Shown here in pieces: positions 6,111 to 9,452 of a DNA stretch of 9,452 bases. The notes beneath the pieces were generated by a model. The model did not search any database and was not told where the DNA came from. It saw only the letters and a list, made by a program, of their open reading frames with translations. Location: contig NZ_CALHHX010000197.1 in the NCBI RefSeq assembly GCF_938030685.1, positions 1 to 9,452 on the forward strand, in the 5' to 3' direction. Every line of letters begins with the position of its first letter. Position 1 is the first letter of the stretch. The DNA is from an uncultured Campylobacter sp. Lineage in GTDB: Bacteria; Campylobacterota; Campylobacteria; Campylobacterales; Campylobacteraceae. The position numbers were made by a program, and so were the translations under genes.

Positions 6111-6827
6111 TTGAATCAACTTCTGCAAGCCTTTATACCGACCGCGCACCTTATTAAAAATACGATCGGCGATTGCGAGGTGGTCATCCACGATATGAGC
6201 ACGCCACAAAACTCTGTCGTTTTCGTCCTCGGCGACGTAACGGGTAGGAGGATCGGTCAAAGCTTCGATCATCTGGTAAAGGACGTGTTGCTAAGTAAAA
6301 ATTTTGAAAACGACTGCACCGCAAACTACTACTTCACCGCGCAAAACGGCAAGCTCATACGCTCCTCGACTTCGCTGATCCGCGGCGCAGACGGCAAAGT
6401 AGTAGGCGCGCTATGCGTAAATATCGATACTTCAAGCGCCATGGCTGCATACAAAGCAATAAAAAATCTGCTGCCGAATGCGAAACTCGATAGCAAGGAG
6501 TTGCAAAGTGTAAATTTTACCAACGGAGGCTGCGATAACGCGGCATTAGATGGGGCGAGCTTAAAGGACGGCGTAAATTTAGAAACGCAAAGCTCTAACG
6601 ATTTGCAGCAAAATATCCTTGACATCGTCCAGGACCTGATCGCATCGGCTACGCACGATCTGGATGTGGAGGGGATGAAGAAAGAGGATCGAAAGCGTAT
6701 CGTAAAATTCCTCGCGCAAAAAGGAATTTTTGAGGTAAAAGGTGCGGTAGAGCTCGTCGCAAAGGCGCTTAGGACGCAGAAAGTCACGATTTACTCGTAT
6801 ATGGATGAGGTAAAGAAGGAGAGCTAG
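6111..6827 (+). CDS. YheO/DauR/HeuR-type PAS + HTH transcriptional regulator
   Basis: A 238-aa DNA-binding regulator. A YheO-like PAS domain occupies about residues 8-110 (FIPTAHLIKNTIGDCEVVIHDM at 8-29; NGKLIRSSTSLIRGADGKVVGALCVNID, 79-106). A variable linker of about 55 residues follows. The C-terminal helix-turn-helix spans about 190-235 (EDRKRIVKFLAQKGIFEVKGA..., then VAKALRTQKVTIYSYMDEV). This is the architecture of E. coli YheO, Pseudomonas DauR and C. jejuni HeuR; HeuR also sits divergent from a ridA homologue (recalled, unchecked). Start TTG 6111 is preferred over ATG 6090 because of the ribosome site between them. By position it should control the divergent ridA-PLP enzyme pair and possibly itself. 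The ligand is unknown: D-arginine for DauR and a link to haem uptake for HeuR are the precedents. Cysteines at 22, 69, 102 and 141 could sense redox or metal, which is speculation. Confidence 0.88.
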   Translation: MNQLLQAFIPTAHLIKNTIGDCEVVIHDMSTPQNSVVFVLGDVTGRRIGQSFDHLVKDVLLSKNFENDCTANYYFTAQNGKLIRSSTSLIRGADGKVVGALCVNIDTSSAMAAYKAIKNLLPNAKLDSKELQSVNFTNGGCDNAALDGASLKDGVNLETQSSNDLQQNILDIVQDLIASATHDLDVEGMKKEDRKRIVKFLAQKGIFEVKGAVELVAKALRTQKVTIYSYMDEVKKES

Positions 6828-6855
6828 CCGCGGTGCATAAATTTGATCTCAAATT

Positions 6856-6879
6856 TAATAAGCGTTGCGCGCCTTATTA
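6856..6879. terminator. Possible bidirectional terminator between convergent genes
   Basis: TAATAAG-CG (6856-6864) pairs with CG-C-CTTATTA (6870-6879) around a 5-nt loop, giving a 9-bp stem with one bulged C. It lies in the 168-nt space between the convergent regulator and transferase genes. A/T-rich flanks on both sides would serve either strand, but there is no strong T-run. The rest of this space shows nothing else. Confidence 0.38.
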
Positions 6880-6995
6880 TCAGCGTAGCCATTGGAGTGA
6901 CGCAAATTTAATCTGAATTTGATGAATCGATCAAAAGTGTGATGGGCCAATTCCTAGCTCATGCAGCTGTAGCGCAATAAAAGCAAAACCATCTA

Positions 6996-9035
6996 TTACT
7001 CGAGCTCGTAGCCCTTCGCGCTTTTTAATTTCTCGTCATAATCGACTCCGTTAGCAATTCGCTTGCGCGAAGCATTGAAATCCGCTCGTATCGGGCTTTT
7101 GCGCTCGTCAAACTCAAGTGGCGCGACACCGATAATATCTGCTAGCAAATGCGCTAAATCATCGCTCATAAAAGGCTTATCTTTCGCCGCAGCTAGCCTC
7201 TGCCATAGTTTAGCGTGATCGCTCAAAAACTCGCGAGAGCCTATGAAAAGCAGCGGAATTTCGTAAGTAAAGCGGCTCTCCATGCCGTGCCCAAGGCGTC
7301 CATTTTCGTATAAATTCTCTCCGTGATCGCTAAGATAGACGATGAGACTGTCATCACCCGAAAAAATTTTAAAAATTTCATTTATGACAAAATCGTTGTA
7401 AAGCACGCTGTTATCATAATATGCGACGACATCTTTCTGCTTGGAAGTAAGTTTTGCCTTTACATCCGCCGCGCTAAACTTGCCAAATCCCTCGGGATAG
7501 CGCAGGCTGTAATCCATATGGCTGCCGATGAGATGGATCACGTAGAAATTTCGCTCGCTCTGCTCCGTTTTCGCCTGATTTATGAGTGGAAGCAGCACTC
7601 CGTCAGGCTTGATGCGGACGGTTTCATAAAGATTGCTCTTTGAGAGGAAGGATTCCGCGTCCGCGCGATCGGCAGCGCTTTTAGCACTTAACGCATGCGC
7701 GCCGAAAGCCTCTTGATTGCTAATCCAAAAGGTGCGGTAGCCACTTAGCTTAAACATATCGATGATGCTAAGGTTGCGAAACCACGCCCTTTTGCGCTCG
7801 CTTTCGTAATCGCTGAAATTTAAAAGCCGCATCAGCACCTGATTAGTCGTGCCGTAAGGCGAAATTGTATCGCTAAATTTTATCAGATTGCCGCTTGCTT
7901 CGAGACCCTCCAAAAGCGGCGTATTTTTAACGCCGTAGCCGTAGAGCGACATATGCCCGCGCTGCAAGCTCTCACCGATTATTAGGATGATATTTTTGAC
8001 GCGAGACTTTTGCAAGGCGGGGTTTGTAGCGGCCTCAGAGTTTTTAGAATTTGAAATCACGCTAAGGCTTTGCGGCGTAGAATTTAAAGTCTTGCCCCAG
8101 CTTTGCGGCTCAGCGTCTGAAGCGAACGTAGAATTTAAATTTGCGCCGGAATTTTGCGCCTGGACGCTTGATGCGGGCGCGGAATTTTCAGACGCGGAGC
8201 CCGAGGCGGCGCCTTGCGGATCTGAATTTCCGCCGCCATTTAAAACGCTTTCGTTCGCGCGCTTGGCCTCGTCATATCCGAGCTGCACTTCGTGCATATC
8301 GGTGATGAAATTTTTATCGCTCAGATAGTCTTTTATCGTAAAGACAAACTCCAGCGGGACGTATTGCGATAGCTTGTTTATATAGCCCTGCTTGCCTTGG
8401 AAAGCTTTAGTGGCAATATCCGCGCAAAAGATCGTCCCGTAGATAAGATAAAGCGCCGCTAGCAGCAATCTTAGACCGCTATGCGTTTGCTCCTTCTCTC
8501 GCCGCCCTGCTCTTAGTGCCGCACAAATGCAGCCGAGCAGCACCGCTAAATATAAAATCGTTGCGGGGTTAAGAAACTGCGAAACAAACTCGCGCGTCTC
8601 GGCTGCGTCGGTATGGACGATCGCGTCGATCGCCACGACGTTGAAGCTTGAGTCGAAATTTACGATCAAAAACAAAGCTGCGCTCGCAATCAGCGCAATT
8701 AGCGCTAGTAACACGAACGAAACGAGCTTAAAAAATCGCCCGCTAAGCAAATAGCAGAGGTGAAAGATGAGCAAATTTATGATAAATACTACCGGAAAAC
8801 TCTCGGCGACGTAGGCGAAGATGGGTCCGTTAATCTGATAATGTATCTTAGCCCAGCAAGCGAGCAAGCATAGCGCCGTGCTAAGCCAAAACATCCTCCA
8901 TACGGGACGCTCGCGTAGCGCAGCAAAAAAACCGCGGTCGATTTGCATAAGCAAGCGCGCCACGAGCCCGCCCGCTTTCGTCCGCGCCATAAGCCCGCCT
9001 ATATTTGCTAGCGCTACATAAAATTTTTCTCTCAT
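6996..9035 (-). CDS. Phosphoethanolamine transferase-like membrane enzyme (sulfatase superfamily)
   Basis: A 679-aa inner-membrane protein with a periplasmic catalytic domain of the EptA/EptC/CptA type, which transfers phosphoethanolamine to lipid A, core sugars or other surface targets. Four to five membrane helices lie in the first ~210 residues (about 47-62, 77-98, 104-127, 157-174, 188-207). A Ser/Asn/Ala/Gln-rich linker spans about 260-344. The catalytic domain then has IIGESLQRGHMSLYGY (352-367) with metal ligand E355, PYGTTNQ with the likely nucleophile T396, and SDHGE (D570, H571) with H583 in GHGME. The E-to-T and H-to-H distances (41 and 12) are about those of EptA. ATG 9035 is preferred, with AGGAAA 8 nt or so upstream; an in-frame GTG at 9074 would add 13 polar residues and lacks a better ribosome site. 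The gene appears monocistronic. No cysteine occurs in the periplasmic part. The acceptor substrate is unknown. Confidence 0.88.
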   Translation of the reverse strand: MREKFYVALANIGGLMARTKAGGLVARLLMQIDRGFFAALRERPVWRMFWLSTALCLLACWAKIHYQINGPIFAYVAESFPVVFIINLLIFHLCYLLSGRFFKLVSFVLLALIALIASAALFLIVNFDSSFNVVAIDAIVHTDAAETREFVSQFLNPATILYLAVLLGCICAALRAGRREKEQTHSGLRLLLAALYLIYGTIFCADIATKAFQGKQGYINKLSQYVPLEFVFTIKDYLSDKNFITDMHEVQLGYDEAKRANESVLNGGGNSDPQGAASGSASENSAPASSVQAQNSGANLNSTFASDAEPQSWGKTLNSTPQSLSVISNSKNSEAATNPALQKSRVKNIILIIGESLQRGHMSLYGYGVKNTPLLEGLEASGNLIKFSDTISPYGTTNQVLMRLLNFSDYESERKRAWFRNLSIIDMFKLSGYRTFWISNQEAFGAHALSAKSAADRADAESFLSKSNLYETVRIKPDGVLLPLINQAKTEQSERNFYVIHLIGSHMDYSLRYPEGFGKFSAADVKAKLTSKQKDVVAYYDNSVLYNDFVINEIFKIFSGDDSLIVYLSDHGENLYENGRLGHGMESRFTYEIPLLFIGSREFLSDHAKLWQRLAAAKDKPFMSDDLAHLLADIIGVAPLEFDERKSPIRADFNASRKRIANGVDYDEKLKSAKGYELE

Positions 9036-9452
9036 TTTATATTTCCTGCCTTGTACGAAGAGACGCGACGGCACGCACTCTGCGTAGCGCTACATGTTTT
9101 CGCTTTAAAATCAAGGCGCAATCTTAGCCGCTTAAAGCTTTGAGCTTGCTTACTTGCGCGCCTTTACGCTTCAAATTTTGCGGCTAAATTTTAAAGATAC
9201 GGGCGGGGGTTAGAATTGGACGACGGAATTTTGAGGCTAAATTCTATTAAAGCGGATTTATGAGTGAGGTTATGAGACAGAAGCTCTGGGATAAAATTAT
9301 TAAAACGTAATTTCAAAAAATTTAGCTAATTGAAATTTCGAAGTAATATTGCCGCGGTCAAAACGCTCGGGCAAAAATTTTAATAAGATGCGCGGCAAAT
9401 GGCGCGTTTTACAATGCTTGCATACCTCATAAAGCCGGCTACGAGGCTAGAG
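9036..9452. other. Upstream region of the transferase gene; no supported gene
   Basis: No convincing CDS. For the transferase, a TAAGAT on the minus strand (9126-9121) is a weak -10 candidate, and a 10-bp palindrome GTAGCGCTAC (9084-9093) lies in the presumed leader. A 16-codon plus-strand frame (9260-9310, MSEVMRQKLW...) is too short to call. At the right edge a plus-strand frame from ATG 9399 and a minus-strand frame ending in TAA at 9382-9380 both run off the window; neither can be judged from 18-24 codons. Confidence 0.5.

Noticed and set aside
8002..8256. Campylobacter N-glycosylation sites in the transferase linker
   Set aside because: N-x-S/T-type units occur, but none that I checked has Asp/Glu at the -2 position required by PglB-type glycosylation.
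9036..9074. GTG start at 9074 for the phosphoethanolamine transferase
   Set aside because: ATG 9035 has an AGGAAA ribosome site, and the extra 13 residues add nothing recognisable.
9201..9209. Phase-variable poly-G tract
   Set aside because: GGGCGGGGG has only five consecutive G, too short for the slippage tracts of campylobacters, and it is not in a gene.
9260..9310. 16-codon peptide MSEVMRQKLW... in the right-hand spacer
   Set aside because: Protein-like composition but no clear ribosome site, and too short to distinguish from chance.

Overview
The window looks like chromosomal DNA from a GC-richer member of Campylobacter (the C. gracilis / C. rectus / C. showae type is my best guess). 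The reasons are the adjacent ispA-tkt pair, also found in C. jejuni, the very frequent AAATTT/AAAATTTT runs in a background of roughly half G+C, a HeuR-like regulator divergent from ridA, and a periplasmic phosphoethanolamine transferase. The species is inferred from memory of such genomes, not from a search.

Left part (1-3056, + strand): the 3' part of a polyprenyl (farnesyl/geranyl) diphosphate synthase gene runs straight into tkt (transketolase). A TTG-started gene for a small free-standing GyrI/Cass2-like effector-binding protein follows tkt. The three genes are 4 and 15 nt apart and are probably one transcript.

Middle part (3057-4485): an AT-tract-rich spacer, then a tRNA-Ser with anticodon CGA. 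Only 35 nt after the tRNA is a gene for a GrpB-family nucleotidyltransferase-fold protein. A second gene-poor spacer separates it from the convergent minus-strand genes.

Right-centre (4486-6827): a divergent pair. On the minus strand are ridA (enamine/imine deaminase), broken by a 2-nt frameshift, and a PLP-dependent threonine-synthase-like enzyme with an N-terminal zinc ribbon. On the plus strand is a YheO/DauR/HeuR-type PAS + helix-turn-helix regulator. The roughly 140-nt AT-rich space between them holds a perfect 16-bp palindrome and a second inverted repeat overlapping a likely -10 box. The simplest reading is a small amino-acid (possibly serine/threonine/cysteine-type) metabolism module controlled by its divergent regulator, with RidA removing reactive enamines made by PLP chemistry. 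The specific substrate is not readable from sequence.

Right part (6996-9035, minus): one large gene for a phosphoethanolamine-transferase-like membrane enzyme of the alkaline phosphatase/sulfatase superfamily. It has an unusual low-complexity Ser/Asn/Ala-rich linker between membrane and catalytic domains. The last 417 nt hold no convincing gene.

I see no mobile element, CRISPR array or clearly novel multi-gene system. The most useful oddities are the ridA frameshift, the operator-like repeats beside it, the tRNA-Ser/grpB juxtaposition and the transferase linker.
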